Source: Metallosphaera hakonensis JCM 8857 = DSM 7519
GTDB taxonomy: Archaea; Thermoproteota; Thermoprotei_A; Sulfolobales; Sulfolobaceae
Direction of reading: 5' to 3'
Assembly: GCF_003201675.2 (NCBI RefSeq)
Contig: NZ_CP029287.2
Location: 1,364,001-1,428,000, forward strand
DNA length: 64,000 bases
In this document: positions 7,514 to 17,653 of the stretch, one piece after another
How positions within the stretch are numbered: the first letter of the stretch is position 1
How the letters are laid out: each line of letters opens with the position of its first letter
Position numbers and translations under genes: made by a program
Notes under the pieces: model-generated
The model's input: the letters and a program-made list of their open reading frames with translations, nothing else
Told to the model about the DNA's origin: nothing
Databases searched by the model: none

Positions 7514-9109
7514 ATGAATTCGAGATTATTCCCAATTTTGCTCATGGGTATAGGCGTATTCATTTTACTTAGTCAATTTATTCGTTTTTCTTTAACATTA
7601 GTTCTAATAGTGACTGCACTCCTGCTGCTGGTTATTATATCTTACTTATATATTAGAAAAAAGAAAACTATCATTAGTAATATAATACAGAAGCAAAATG
7701 TTTTTGAGATTTCTTCAAATAATAAAGTCTTTACTGGTTCTATCCTCAAATTATGGGGTAAATTGGAGGTAGATAAAGGCGGAGCGAATTTTCAAAAAGA
7801 GTTAGAATCTCTAATGGAAACTCTAAGTAGACGGGACGTTGGGTTTGAATACTATGTTTTGACAAGTCTGTCTAAGAGAAAAGCCATATCCACGCTCATA
7901 GTCATAAAAGAGTGCAGTAATTGCAGAGATCTTGTCCTAGAAGAAATAGAAAATATTAAGAACATTGCCAACGCAGTATCTCCACACATTCATCTAGAGA
8001 CCGTTTCCTCATCAGAAAGGTCACTCCCAGTTCCTGGAACATGGGGAAACTTGTCTTATGCTAAAATCTTTGAGAAAATAATAGACTCTCCAAAAAACAC
8101 ATTTTTACCTAACAACTTTGACATTGAAATTGGTTACATGAAAACTGATGTGCTAGAACTAAAAACTGGGATTAGATCAAGCGATATCACTAGACATATT
8201 GGTATCTTTGGAACTACAGGCAGCGGTAAGTCGACCACTGCAACTACTTTAATCAAAAGTCTATTAGAAAAGGGTATTTATGTCACTATCTTAGATTGGC
8301 ACGGAGAACATGTAAATAAAATTTCACGATTGACTCTTTTAAATTCAGAGAATCTAATAAAGATAAACCCGTTTAAACTTGGCGATATAGAAGAAATTGT
8401 AGAGATTCTAGGAGACGTTTTACAGTTAACTGATCCACAAAGGTTCTTGCTCTACTCTATTCTGATAAAAATGAGAAGGGCTAACAGATTTGATATGAAA
8501 ATGTTTTCTTCACTTTTGCGAAATATAGACGAAACCACTGGCTGGATAAGAGAAGTGAAATACGGCCTTCTTAGGAAAGCTTATCTATTATTTACTAGAG
8601 AAGCCCGACAATTGTTCGATGATAATAATGATAAAGATAAATTTGATGTGGAGAAACTCCTGTTTAACACTATAATTGACTTAAGTTTTATCAGAAACCT
8701 TAGACTAAGGAAGATATATGGAATGCTAATAATAAAGATATTATCTGATTACTTTATGAAAAATAGGCCTTTAAAGACTTTACTTTTGGTTGTAGAAGAA
8801 GCACATAATTATTTTGAAAAAGATAATGATTTTCTTGAAAAATTAATCAGCGAAGTTAGGAAGTTCGGTTTGGGCTTATGCATAATATCCCAATCTCCCT
8901 CATCAATTACCGAGGAAGTTTTGAAGAATACAAATATCAAAATCATCCATACTATCAAATCTGATGTTGATAAGAGAATCCTGGCTGAATCTCTCTCATT
9001 AAGTCCATCGCTCTATGAGATTTTAGACAAACTAGATGTGGGAGAGGCCTTATTATCAGCGCCAAATATTAAAATACCAATTATAATAAAAATAAAAGGA
9101 AATCCTTGA
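7514..9109 (+). CDS. Membrane-anchored HerA/VirB4-like ATPase
   Basis: The 531-residue protein begins with two closely spaced hydrophobic segments (about residues 5-50), then a basic stretch and a soluble region. The C-terminal half is a HerA/FtsK-type ATPase: Walker A GTTGSGKSTT near residue 238, an ILDWHGEH motif, a Walker B LLLVVEEAHN near residue 422 and a SQSPSSI motif. HerA proteins pump DNA with NurA, but soluble HerA lacks the membrane anchor, and no nurA is adjacent. It could instead move DNA or protein at the membrane. Likely cotranscribed with the two genes before it. Confidence 0.8.
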   Translation: MNSRLFPILLMGIGVFILLSQFIRFSLTLVLIVTALLLLVIISYLYIRKKKTIISNIIQKQNVFEISSNNKVFTGSILKLWGKLEVDKGGANFQKELESLMETLSRRDVGFEYYVLTSLSKRKAISTLIVIKECSNCRDLVLEEIENIKNIANAVSPHIHLETVSSSERSLPVPGTWGNLSYAKIFEKIIDSPKNTFLPNNFDIEIGYMKTDVLELKTGIRSSDITRHIGIFGTTGSGKSTTATTLIKSLLEKGIYVTILDWHGEHVNKISRLTLLNSENLIKINPFKLGDIEEIVEILGDVLQLTDPQRFLLYSILIKMRRANRFDMKMFSSLLRNIDETTGWIREVKYGLLRKAYLLFTREARQLFDDNNDKDKFDVEKLLFNTIIDLSFIRNLRLRKIYGMLIIKILSDYFMKNRPLKTLLLVVEEAHNYFEKDNDFLEKLISEVRKFGLGLCIISQSPSSITEEVLKNTNIKIIHTIKSDVDKRILAESLSLSPSLYEILDKLDVGEALLSAPNIKIPIIIKIKGNP

Positions 9110-9148
9110 AATAAGGAATTGAGTATTAAAAAATTAATCTTTCAAAAA

Positions 9149-10813
9149 TTAATCTTCCTCAGATGGTTTCTCTGACTTAGACTCCTTACCGCCACCAGCT
9201 CCTCCAGATTTCTTACCAGCTGCTACTAAGTCATCTATTCTGAGTATTAACGTAGTGGCCTCAGTCGCCGCCTTAATTGCGTTCATTTTTACGAGTGCTG
9301 GCTCCAATACTCCTCTGTTCCAACTATCGGCTGGTTGACCGCTATTTAGATCAACGCCATACCATTTGTTTGCCTCATTCTCATGGAGTGACCTTAACTT
9401 CATTAGTTGGTCAATGGGATCGAAACCGGCATTTTCCACTAGGATCATAACTAAGCTTTCCAGGGCGTTCGCGTATGCCTCTATTGCTAATTGCTCTTTG
9501 CCTCCAACCTGAGGAGCTTTCTTCCTTAGTCTCTTAGCTATTTCTATTTCTACCGCTCCACCACCTGCTACGGCTCTTCCGTCCTTAATCACATCCGCTA
9601 CGGTACCCAGAGCATCTCTTAGTGCCCTTTCCGTTTCATCTACCACTCTCTCTAACCCGCCTCTAATGAGAATGCTTATTGCTTTGGGATTCTTTGCTCC
9701 TTCCACAAAGACCATTTTGTCTTCTCCTATCTTTCTCTCTTCAACAAGGGCAGCATGACCTAGATCTTGCTCCGAAATCTCTTCAATATTCGATACTACT
9801 CTGCCTCCAGTTGCTCTGGCTAGTTTTTCTAGATCGCTCTTCTTAGCTCTTCTTACTGCTAATATACCTTTCTTGGCTAAGTATGATTGGGCTACTTCAT
9901 CAATACCTTTCTGGCATATTATCACATTGGCTCCTGTCTTAGCTATCATGTCAACCTTTTCCTTAATTATATTTTCCTCCTCTTGAAGGAACTTTTCCAT
10001 CTGAGCGGGGTCATTAATCCTTATCTCAGCGTCTAACTCAGGTTTCTCTACCTCTAGAGGTGCATCTATTAGGGCAATCTTAGCGTTCTCTACCCTCTTG
10101 GGCATTCCAGGGTGGACAACTTCTTTATCTACTATAATACCGTAGACTAGTTGAGTATCATTGATACTACCACCAGCTTTCTTAACTATTTGAACGTTAT
10201 CTAGGTCTACATACCACTTATCTCCTCTGAGTTCAGCTACTTGAGATACGGCCTTAACTACGACATCACTCAAGTACTCTCTCGAACCAGCAACCGCCTT
10301 GCTGCTAAGGGAAGTCATTGCGACTTTCTTTAGAAGATCAACATCGTTTATACCAACCTTTTGAGCTATCTCCTGAATTGTCTGTAATGCTACTTCTTCT
10401 GCCTTCTTGTAACCACTTATTATTATAGTCGGATGAACCTCTTTATATAGAAGATCCTCCGCTTTTCTTACCAACTCGCCAGAGAGAATTACTGCTGTCT
10501 TTGTTCCATCAGCCGTCTCTTCGTCCTGACCTTTAGCTATTTGGACTAATAATTTAGCTGCAGGGTGCTGAAGGTCCATCTTATCAAGCAACGTCGCGCC
10601 ATCGTTAGTAATTGTAATGTCACCCAGGCTATCTACTAGCATCTTGTCCATGCCTCTAGGACCATATGTGGTCCTTAATGCTTCCTCAACCGCTTTAACT
10701 GCAGCTATATTGGCTCTTAACGCCTCTTTCCCAAAAGCTCTACTTGAACCCTCTTTTAAAATAATTACAGGAATTCCTTCTGGAGTTGTTGCAACTGTAG
10801 CTTGTGAAGCCAT
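9149..10813 (-). CDS. thsB: Thermosome beta subunit (TF55-beta, group II chaperonin)
   Basis: This subunit of the double-ring chaperonin folds proteins in the cytoplasm. The 554-residue sequence closely follows TF55-beta of Sulfolobus from TTPEGIPVIILKEGSS through TYGPRGMDKMLVDSLGD, GDGT-type ATP motif ADGTKTAV and the GGGAVE motif near residue 410, to a Gly-rich charged tail. I use the ATG at 10813 (MASQATV), which follows a GGTGA ribosome-binding site; an in-frame GTG at 10822 is less likely. A TATA box lies about 30 bp upstream. TFB3 is encoded upstream on the same strand. Confidence 0.96.
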   Translation of the reverse strand: MASQATVATTPEGIPVIILKEGSSRAFGKEALRANIAAVKAVEEALRTTYGPRGMDKMLVDSLGDITITNDGATLLDKMDLQHPAAKLLVQIAKGQDEETADGTKTAVILSGELVRKAEDLLYKEVHPTIIISGYKKAEEVALQTIQEIAQKVGINDVDLLKKVAMTSLSSKAVAGSREYLSDVVVKAVSQVAELRGDKWYVDLDNVQIVKKAGGSINDTQLVYGIIVDKEVVHPGMPKRVENAKIALIDAPLEVEKPELDAEIRINDPAQMEKFLQEEENIIKEKVDMIAKTGANVIICQKGIDEVAQSYLAKKGILAVRRAKKSDLEKLARATGGRVVSNIEEISEQDLGHAALVEERKIGEDKMVFVEGAKNPKAISILIRGGLERVVDETERALRDALGTVADVIKDGRAVAGGGAVEIEIAKRLRKKAPQVGGKEQLAIEAYANALESLVMILVENAGFDPIDQLMKLRSLHENEANKWYGVDLNSGQPADSWNRGVLEPALVKMNAIKAATEATTLILRIDDLVAAGKKSGGAGGGKESKSEKPSEED

Positions 10814-10846
10814 AACGGTCACCTTTCAGCATCTCTTAGAAAGAGG

Positions 10847-10857
10847 TTATATAAAAA
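10847..10857 (-). promoter_or_regulatory. TATA box of the thermosome gene
   Basis: Read on the minus strand the box is TTTTTATATAA. It would start transcription near 10825, giving a short leader that contains the ribosome-binding site before the ATG at 10813. Confidence 0.55.
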
Positions 10858-11027
10858 TTTTTTGGTACGTGATAACGCTGGGTCCAATAAGTTTGTTCAA
10901 CCTACTCTAAGAGGTTATGAGATGAGAAGAAGGCTGGATATATTTTTAGTTCTAAAAATATGTAGTAAGATAACATCAAATAAAAGATTACCGCCAAATA
11001 TATTTAACAATGGATTCGCGCTGTCTG

Positions 11028-11600
11028 CTATTCCTCAATTATTTTCCTTGCTTTTATTTTTACAGGAAATGGTATCTTTTTTACTATTCTTTTTATATTA
11101 TTCTCGTTTACTCTCATGTTCTTTGTAGCTAGCCTAATAGCCTTCCTATCTCCATTATAAACTAAGTAGTAGGTTACGATTACTCTAGTCTTAAGTTTCA
11201 ATCCGCTGAAGATACCTTCTCGTTCCAGATAATCATATACCCTTGAGGCTTTTCTATCATTTTTTAGGTAACTCAATGCCTCCAGAGCCTCGGTTGAATA
11301 TATTTTTATTTTATGTGAATTTTTATCTGATATCTGGCTTATTTCTAATTTAAGTTTCTTTGTTCTCCTTATAAATTTAGTTTTGTTTAAAAAAACATAA
11401 AACTCTCTAAGAAACGTTGGATCTTTTATGATCCGGCCGACTCTAGTTACCCTTTTTGATACCACGGGCTCGATAAATGGTGGCCTAAAATCGTATATAT
11501 TCTCTAAGACTGTTCCACACTCGCCACAAACTACAATGCCTCTACTCTGATCCCAAACTAGATTATTAGATCCACAATATTCACACCTTCGGCTGTCCAT
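11028..11600 (-). CDS. tfb3: TFB3, truncated transcription factor B paralogue
   Basis: The 190-residue protein starts with a zinc ribbon (CEYCGSN and CGECGTV) like TFB but lacks the full tandem cyclin repeats; only a short helical region follows. This is the pattern of Sulfolobales TFB3, which activates the DNA-damage response (pili and DNA import genes) together with TFB1. A TATA box CTCTATATAAT about 26 bp upstream suggests a leaderless, separately controlled gene. The thermosome gene lies downstream on the same strand. Confidence 0.88.
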   Translation of the reverse strand: MDSRRCEYCGSNNLVWDQSRGIVVCGECGTVLENIYDFRPPFIEPVVSKRVTRVGRIIKDPTFLREFYVFLNKTKFIRRTKKLKLEISQISDKNSHKIKIYSTEALEALSYLKNDRKASRVYDYLEREGIFSGLKLKTRVIVTYYLVYNGDRKAIRLATKNMRVNENNIKRIVKKIPFPVKIKARKIIEE

Positions 11601-11708
11601 AGTTAAGGAATTAATTTTGAAATTATATAGAGTTCATATTTCCGTGTGTGAAAACTGAGGGATTTGATCGAAAGTAATATTAATTGTTTGTTTAAAAGGC
11701 TGTCCTAG

Positions 11709-12086
11709 ATGGATAACCAAATCTTTGATGTTATAAGTAGGGACATTCTAGATGGAAACATTGAAAACGCAGTGAGCTTAATAAGGGAACTCGAAAAGAA
11801 AGATAAGAAGGGTTGGAATAAATTAGTTGTTTATCTAGATTTAAAATTGAAAGGAAAAAAGATATCTATTTCAGAAATTGGTTCCAATATAACAATCCTC
11901 GATAGGAACGGTAAAATAGAATCGATTGTCCTGGTAATATCAGAAAATGAAAATATTAACATGGACAAAATAATAGATATTTTAAACTTTTCCAAATCTA
12001 TGAGGATAAATGTCTATGTAGCTATGGTTGATAAATACGGCGATATAACATATTATAACCTGGAAGAGATCAGCTTAACAAAGTGA
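11709..12086 (+). CDS. Conserved-type hypothetical protein upstream of hisS
   Basis: A 125-residue soluble protein with no motif I recognise. It is mixed alpha/beta, rich in Ile, Asn and Lys, without Cys or membrane segments. The stop overlaps the GTG start of hisS by 4 bp (GTGA), so the two are almost certainly translated from one message. A role linked to HisRS or tRNA is possible only by position. Confidence 0.6.
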   Translation: MDNQIFDVISRDILDGNIENAVSLIRELEKKDKKGWNKLVVYLDLKLKGKKISISEIGSNITILDRNGKIESIVLVISENENINMDKIIDILNFSKSMRINVYVAMVDKYGDITYYNLEEISLTK

Positions 12087-13372
12087 TTTCCGTGATAACG
12101 TATGAACCAGTAAGAGGAATGGAAGACTATTTCGATCAAAGATCTAAGATTATACGGTTTATTGAAGATGTTTTTAGACAAACCGTCGAAAAGGCAGGTT
12201 ATAAAGAGGCGATAACTCCAATTGTAGAGGATTTTGAATTATTTTCGGTTAAAGGGGGAGAAGAACTTAGGAAAACCATGTACGTTTTCAAAGATAAAGC
12301 TAATAGAGAGATCGCCCTTCGTCCTGAAATAACCCCTAGTATAGTTAGACTATATCTTAATTCTCTCCAACATTATCCTAAACCGATCAGAATATTTTAT
12401 GTAGGGAGGGTTTATAGGTATGATGAACCACAGCAAGGTAGGTACAGAGAATTCAGACAAGCTGGAGTAGAGCTTTTAGGATCGGATAGCACAATAGCCG
12501 ATATAGAGATTCTTCAATTATTAGAGAATTTCTACGAAAAATTAGGTATTAAAGACCAGATCTCATTTAAAATAAATAATATTGGTATATTTAGAAAACT
12601 GTTTACTTGGATCTCCATGGATGACCAATTACAGGAACATGTTCTCCACCTTTTAGATAAGGGAAAGACTGACGAGGCTAAACAGTTATTCGATGAAAAA
12701 GTGTCTTTAAATCAGAATATAAGAAGATTTATGGACTTATTAGTAGATCGAGGCAATAATATTAAACTTGAGGAAGTGAGAAGTGAGGCTGAAAAAACGG
12801 GATTGCCTACATTGATGGAGGAGATAGACAAGCTCGAATTTATCGATAAGATGCTTTCTTCGATGAGATTGAACCACATCACAGATTTTAGTTTTGTTAG
12901 AGGCCTTGCTTACTATACTGGACCTATATTTGAAGTGGTGAAGAAGGATCTTCCATTTAGTATAGCTGGAGGTGGAAGATACGATACGCTAGTTGAAATA
13001 TATGGTGGCAATAAGACTCCAGCAGTTGGGTTTGCCATAGGAGTTGAAAGAACAATTTTTGCCCTAAATACGGAAAAACTCGTTCTAACTAATAATAGTC
13101 CAATAGTTGCTGTTATTGCTCTCGAAAACTCAGTAATTACAGAGGCTTTACGTATTATATCTAAACTCAGAAACCAGGATATAATTACAATATTAAACGA
13201 AAAGAATATTCCTCTTTCAAAACTTGTCCCTTTCTATGCCGAGCAAGGATTCACACATCTAGTAATAGTAGGAAAGAAGGAAGTTGAAAGTGGAAAAGTC
13301 ACTATAAGGAATTTAGCTACAAGAGAACAGAGACTAGTTAATTTCAATGAACTGGATAAATTCCCGTTATAG
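12083..13372 (+). CDS. hisS: Histidyl-tRNA synthetase
   Basis: This class II synthetase of 429 residues charges tRNA-His. Motif 1 lies in the region after RGMEDYF; motif 2 is RVYRYDEPQQGRYREFRQAG near residue 115; the histidine-binding segment GLAYYTGPIFEV lies near residue 270 and motif 3 GVGxR-like AVGFAIGVER near residue 310. A C-terminal anticodon-binding domain follows. The GTG at 12083 is preferred because the RGMEDYF motif needs upstream residues and the overlap with the preceding stop fits coupled translation. Confidence 0.95.
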   Translation: MISVITYEPVRGMEDYFDQRSKIIRFIEDVFRQTVEKAGYKEAITPIVEDFELFSVKGGEELRKTMYVFKDKANREIALRPEITPSIVRLYLNSLQHYPKPIRIFYVGRVYRYDEPQQGRYREFRQAGVELLGSDSTIADIEILQLLENFYEKLGIKDQISFKINNIGIFRKLFTWISMDDQLQEHVLHLLDKGKTDEAKQLFDEKVSLNQNIRRFMDLLVDRGNNIKLEEVRSEAEKTGLPTLMEEIDKLEFIDKMLSSMRLNHITDFSFVRGLAYYTGPIFEVVKKDLPFSIAGGGRYDTLVEIYGGNKTPAVGFAIGVERTIFALNTEKLVLTNNSPIVAVIALENSVITEALRIISKLRNQDIITILNEKNIPLSKLVPFYAEQGFTHLVIVGKKEVESGKVTIRNLATREQRLVNFNELDKFPL

Positions 13373-13648
13373 CTTCCGAAGTTTGGTCTATTTATGTTCC
13401 TTAGTTAATTCACTTTGTTTAAAGGATTATAATGAATCTAATTGAACTCTCCTTCATCGGCTACTCGGTTTATGTTTAATATCTTGCTTCCATATGATGT
13501 ATATTTAAGCTATAATTAAGTCATCATTGGAATTCACAATTAACCACTGAATTACTCTAAGCCTTAAAAGTCATATCCCCAGACTCATGGTTGGAATTTA
13601 AGACAAATATTATAACCCTGGCAAGATTTAGATTGAGAGGGAAATATT

Positions 13649-14239
13649 ATGGAGGAATTACCTGCTACTGCAGTTGGTGTTAAGGTTCAAGATGGTGTAG
13701 TTCTAGGCGCTGTTAGGAGGTTAAGTTATGGTGGCTATGTGTTGAGCAAGGCAGCGAAGAAGGTCTTTCCTATCTCAAGGTTTGGTATAGGTGGTGCTGG
13801 GCTATTCGGGGACTTACAAGCACTAACTAGGATAATGAATGCCAACATTAAGTACTATGAACTATATAACAATAGACCAATCTCCACTAAAGCTGCTGCT
13901 AAACTTTTATCAATAATTCTTTATCAATATAAATATATGCCATTTATCTCTGAGGTTTTATTTGGAGGAGTAGATGATGGGCACCCAGAGCTATATGTTC
14001 TAGATCCCTTAGGCTCCTTATTAGACGACCTTTACGCGGCCGTGGGTTCCGGAGCTAGAGTTGCCATAGGAGTCCTTGAAGCAGAGTATAACGAGTCTCT
14101 AACCCTGGCTCAGGGAAGAGAGTTGACTATTAAATCGCTTAGAGCCTCTGTCGAAAGAGATGTGACGTCTGGGGATGGAATTGATATACTTACTATCTCA
14201 AAGGACGGTAAAATAAACACTGAATTTCTTTCATCCTGA
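13649..14239 (+). CDS. psmB1: Proteasome beta subunit, apparently non-catalytic
   Basis: The 196-residue protein has the Ntn-hydrolase fold of 20S proteasome beta subunits, with a 6-residue N-terminal extension. Aligned on the V-G pair of TTTVGI in active subunits, position 1 is Ala6 instead of the nucleophile Thr, and the Asp/Glu17 position is Val22; Lys33 is kept as Lys38. It is therefore probably an inactive structural beta subunit, as reported for beta1 of Saccharolobus. A second, active beta gene must lie elsewhere. It converges on mtnA with a 9-bp overlap. Confidence 0.9.
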   Translation: MEELPATAVGVKVQDGVVLGAVRRLSYGGYVLSKAAKKVFPISRFGIGGAGLFGDLQALTRIMNANIKYYELYNNRPISTKAAAKLLSIILYQYKYMPFISEVLFGGVDDGHPELYVLDPLGSLLDDLYAAVGSGARVAIGVLEAEYNESLTLAQGRELTIKSLRASVERDVTSGDGIDILTISKDGKINTEFLSS

Positions 14240-15298
14240 TTCCTGAATAAATTTCTTTAAGCTCTCCTTAAATGGAGGATATGCTATACCTTTTTCTGTT
14301 ATTATTCCTGTTATTAATTCTGGCGGGGTAACATCAAAAGCAGGATTCAAAACCTCGACATCTTTCACTGTTATATCAACTAAATTAAGGACTGTTTTAA
14401 CTTCGTCTGGCTTCCTCTTTTCTATTACTATATCCTTAGCTTCTGTTCTATCAATAGTACTCGTTGGTGCCACTACGTAGAAATCTGCACCATGATACTT
14501 GGCAAGAATTGAAATTCCGTAAGTGCCAATTTTATTAGCCACATATCCAGAGGTTAGAATCCTATCCGCCCCCAATATAACCTTAGTTACACCCTCATAT
14601 TTCATCGCATATGCTACCATATTATCGGTTATGAGTTTGGACGGTATCCCATCCTTCGATAATTCCCACATGGTTAATCTAGCACCTTGAAGAAGAGGTC
14701 TGGTCTCGGTTGCTATTACCCTAATGTTCTTACCCTGCAACCAAGCGGAGCGAATGACTCCCAACGCTGTACCAAAACCAGCTGTTGCTAGAGATCCCGT
14801 ATTACAATGGGTAAGTATTACATCGCCGTCTTTTATGACCCGACTACCCACCTCGCCCATTTTTTTATTTATTTCTATGTCCTCTCTCTGGATTTGAAGA
14901 GCTTCGTTTACAAGTTCTTGCCTAAACTCATTGGGAGAAACGTTATCAGAGAGTAAAGTACTGGCCTTACCCTTCATTCTATCTAGGGCCCAGAACAAAT
15001 TATATGCTGTTGGTCTAGTTTTACTAAGCCTGTCTATAGCCCTAAGGGCAACATCGTATAATTCACTGATATTACCCTGAGAATTATAGACGGCTGCAGC
15101 TACGCCAAACGCGGCCATAACTCCTATCGCAGGAGCTCCTCTAACTTCCATTGTTTCTATAGCCTTAGCCACATCCTCGTAATTACGTGACTCCTTATAT
15201 TCTTCCTTCCAGGGGATAGCCTTAGTATTAAGCCAGATAACTTTCCCGTTCTCGAATCTTAAGGGAACAATATCGCTAATTTTTCTTAGGTTACTCAT
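14231..15298 (-). CDS. mtnA: Methylthioribose-1-phosphate isomerase (MtnA family)
   Basis: The 355-residue enzyme belongs to the eIF2B-like aldose-phosphate isomerase family. It carries VRGAPAIGV near the N-terminus, the catalytic Cys in [10 protein letters not shown], and the catalytic Asp in LGADRI. MtnA converts methylthioribose-1-phosphate to the ribulose form in methionine salvage; archaeal relatives also isomerise ribose-1,5-bisphosphate. The overlap of 8 bp with rpoG upstream shows cotranscription. Confidence 0.9.
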   Translation of the reverse strand: MSNLRKISDIVPLRFENGKVIWLNTKAIPWKEEYKESRNYEDVAKAIETMEVRGAPAIGVMAAFGVAAAVYNSQGNISELYDVALRAIDRLSKTRPTAYNLFWALDRMKGKASTLLSDNVSPNEFRQELVNEALQIQREDIEINKKMGEVGSRVIKDGDVILTHCNTGSLATAGFGTALGVIRSAWLQGKNIRVIATETRPLLQGARLTMWELSKDGIPSKLITDNMVAYAMKYEGVTKVILGADRILTSGYVANKIGTYGISILAKYHGADFYVVAPTSTIDRTEAKDIVIEKRKPDEVKTVLNLVDITVKDVEVLNPAFDVTPPELITGIITEKGIAYPPFKESLKKFIQESG

Positions 15299-15674
15299 TC
15301 TTCCTCACACAGAAATAGACGTGGTCCATGCTCTTAAGACCCACTCTTTGCAAAAACCCATCCGCTGAAACTATCCTAAGGAGAGGACCAAAGAAGGATA
15401 TAATTGAGACGAAGTTATCTCCTTTCTTTTTCTCAGTTACAACATACCCGTGTGCACAGAAGTCTTTTTCTGTGAACTCTGGCTTTTCTCTGGACAATAT
15501 CACTCTTACTTCCTCTCCTTCATTGAAAACATTAAGCGAGGATATTACATCAAGGATCATTTCCAGGTTCTTACCTTTGATGGTGGCCACTAATAGGTCT
15601 CTCAGCTCACCCTTTCTAATAGAATCAATCTTACAATTTTCTGAAAATACATAATTACTCAGCAAGGGAATCAC
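15291..15674 (-). CDS. rpo8: RNA polymerase subunit Rpo8 (RpoG)
   Basis: The 127-residue protein resembles the crenarchaeal RpoG subunit, the homologue of eukaryotic Rpb8. Typical segments are LDVISSLNVFNEGEEV, EKDFCAHGYVVT and DHVYFCVRK at the C-terminus. Rpo8 is restricted to some archaea, which supports Sulfolobales or a close relative. Start is a GTG. mtnA overlaps its end by 8 bp. Recognition is from memory of the Sulfolobus subunit. Confidence 0.8.
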   Translation of the reverse strand: MIPLLSNYVFSENCKIDSIRKGELRDLLVATIKGKNLEMILDVISSLNVFNEGEEVRVILSREKPEFTEKDFCAHGYVVTEKKKGDNFVSIISFFGPLLRIVSADGFLQRVGLKSMDHVYFCVRKNE

Positions 15675-15719
15675 TCCACTATTTAAATTCCCATATTTTA
15701 ACTTTATGTGGGTTTAGAT

Positions 15720-16160
15720 ATGAGTACCACAAAACGAATCGTAGCGGATATGAACTCATTATTAGACAAAACAGTAGTAATAAAACTCGCTAACGGCAGA
15801 AGCTACTCTGGTCAACTATCGTCTTATGAGTTATCTCCTTTCATGATAGGCCTAATTAATGCCAAAGATAATGAGAACAACACATACTACAAGGTGGTAA
15901 TAAACGGGAACGTCATCTCTGAGATCATCGTTAAATCATCACCTGTCTTTGATGTGAGAGAGTTCGCCGATCTTCTGCAAAAGAGTTTAGGCCTAAGACC
16001 TGGAGATATTAAACTTTATGAGGAAATAGGGATAATAACTGTAATGGAAAGAATTAAAGTTTCAGAGAGTGGCGTTGAAGGTAGTGGACCTATGGCTCAA
16101 CGTATTTATGATATCTACAACGACTATATCGCCAAGAGAAAGAAAGGAGACATGAAATGA
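15720..16160 (+). CDS. Sm-like archaeal protein with C-terminal domain (SmAP3 type)
   Basis: I use the ATG at 15720 ([15 protein letters not shown]), which lies about 24 bp after a TATA-like CATATTTTAAC; a GTG at 15708 is in frame but less likely. Residues 10-75 fit the Sm fold ([20 protein letters not shown] and a second motif [11 protein letters not shown]). About 70 more residues form the extra domain typical of SmAP3. Sm rings bind RNA. The stop overlaps the tgtA ATG by 4 bp, linking the gene to tRNA modification. Confidence 0.82.
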   Translation: MSTTKRIVADMNSLLDKTVVIKLANGRSYSGQLSSYELSPFMIGLINAKDNENNTYYKVVINGNVISEIIVKSSPVFDVREFADLLQKSLGLRPGDIKLYEEIGIITVMERIKVSESGVEGSGPMAQRIYDIYNDYIAKRKKGDMK

Positions 16161-17653
16161 TCGGGGACTTTGAAGTCAAAGATGAAGATCTGGCTGGCAG
16201 AATAGGCATACTGGAAACCAGACACGGGAAGTTGGAAACGCCAACCTTCTTTCCTGTCATCAATCCACTCAAAACAGAGATATCGGTAAAAGAATTGAAA
16301 TCTATGGGTTTTAATAACTTTATTACAAATTCCTTTATTTTAAGGAAAAATAATATAATTCAAGGGAAAATTCATGAAAAGTTTGGAGAAGATATGATTA
16401 TAATGACCGATTCTGGAGCCTATCAAATACTCGAGTATGGAGACATTTATCAGGAAAACAGAGACATCGTATCTTATGAAGCTGAAATTAAACCGGATAT
16501 CGCAGTATTTCTAGACGTTCCTACAGGAAACGCTGACGATTGGGAGGAAGCTAAGACTACAGTTCGACTAACCCTTGAAAGGGGAAAGGAGATAAGTGAC
16601 ATAGTAAAACTCAACCAGGATATAATTTGGGTTCACCCAATACAAGGAGGATCCTTTCTAGACCTCGTGGAGTATTCGGCTAAAGAAGCAAATAAGACAG
16701 AGGGATTTGGAATGCTAGCTCTAGGTAGTCCAACAGTACTCATGGAAAAGTACCGGTATTCTACATTAATCGACTCGATTTATGTAGCAAAATCAAACGT
16801 AAGCAGAGGGGTGCCATTTCACCTTTTCGGTGGAGGAGTCCCTCACATAATTCCTTTCGCTGTAGCCCTAGGCGTAGACACTTTTGATTCCGCTTCATAC
16901 ATAATTTTCGCTAGAGATAATAGATATCTCACAGGAGAAAGAACATATAGACTCGAAGACTTAGAATACTTTCCATGCAGTTGTCCTGTTTGTTCCAAGT
17001 ACTCGCCAAAGGAACTCCTAGAAATGAACAAGGAAGGAAGAACCAAACTCCTTGCAATCCATAATCTCTGGAAAATGAAAGAAGAAATAGGTAAAGTAAA
17101 ACAGTCAATAAAAGAAGGAAGGCTCTTTGAATATTTACAGCAAAAAGCTTACTCTCATCCTGCGCTATATTCAGCCTTTAGATCTATCTTAAAATATTCT
17201 GTTTATCTGGAGAAGTATGATCCGAGAGTCAAGGGAAAGGTCAGGGGAGTTCTACTCTTTGATAGCTATTCAATGCAAAGACCTGAGATAATTAGACATT
17301 TAAATTACATATCTTCCTATAGGCATAAGAAAGAGAAGGCAATCATAATATGTGGAGATAAATTAACCAGTCCGTTCAGCTCCGATCCCAAGGTCAAAGC
17401 CATTCAGAATAGAAATAAGGGTTTTGAATTGTTGGTTGCAATCCCTTTTTACGGTCTAGTTCCAGTTCTATCCTCTGAGAGTTATCCTATGTCTCAATTC
17501 GAAATGCCTGAGGAAGTCGATAACCAAACAATAGAAGAAACATTGAAGGTCATAGAGAAAATCATAAAACAAAGAAACTATTCAGAGATTAGGTTCATGG
17601 AATGTGAGAAGTCCGTCTTGTCACATATAATGTCTATCAACACCTCCCTTTGA
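16157..17653 (+). CDS. tgtA: Archaeosine tRNA-guanine transglycosylase, catalytic part
   Basis: The enzyme (498 residues) exchanges guanine-15 of tRNA for preQ0 on the way to archaeosine. The catalytic barrel shows TDSGAYQ with a nucleophilic Asp near residue 90, FGGGVPH, and the zinc site CSCPVCS followed by a His in LLAIHNLW. A partial C-terminal domain follows, but no PUA domain; that domain is encoded apart at 18328-18849. ATG overlaps the Sm gene stop. The gene converges on the PAC2 gene with a 33-bp overlap. Confidence 0.93.
   Translation: MIGDFEVKDEDLAGRIGILETRHGKLETPTFFPVINPLKTEISVKELKSMGFNNFITNSFILRKNNIIQGKIHEKFGEDMIIMTDSGAYQILEYGDIYQENRDIVSYEAEIKPDIAVFLDVPTGNADDWEEAKTTVRLTLERGKEISDIVKLNQDIIWVHPIQGGSFLDLVEYSAKEANKTEGFGMLALGSPTVLMEKYRYSTLIDSIYVAKSNVSRGVPFHLFGGGVPHIIPFAVALGVDTFDSASYIIFARDNRYLTGERTYRLEDLEYFPCSCPVCSKYSPKELLEMNKEGRTKLLAIHNLWKMKEEIGKVKQSIKEGRLFEYLQQKAYSHPALYSAFRSILKYSVYLEKYDPRVKGKVRGVLLFDSYSMQRPEIIRHLNYISSYRHKKEKAIIICGDKLTSPFSSDPKVKAIQNRNKGFELLVAIPFYGLVPVLSSESYPMSQFEMPEEVDNQTIEETLKVIEKIIKQRNYSEIRFMECEKSVLSHIMSINTSL

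Noticed and set aside
13373-13648. Possible C/D box RNA between hisS and psmB
   Set aside because: A TGATGT and a CTGA are present, but the boxes deviate from consensus and no guide pairing can be shown. The 276 bp otherwise hold only the psmB promoter region.
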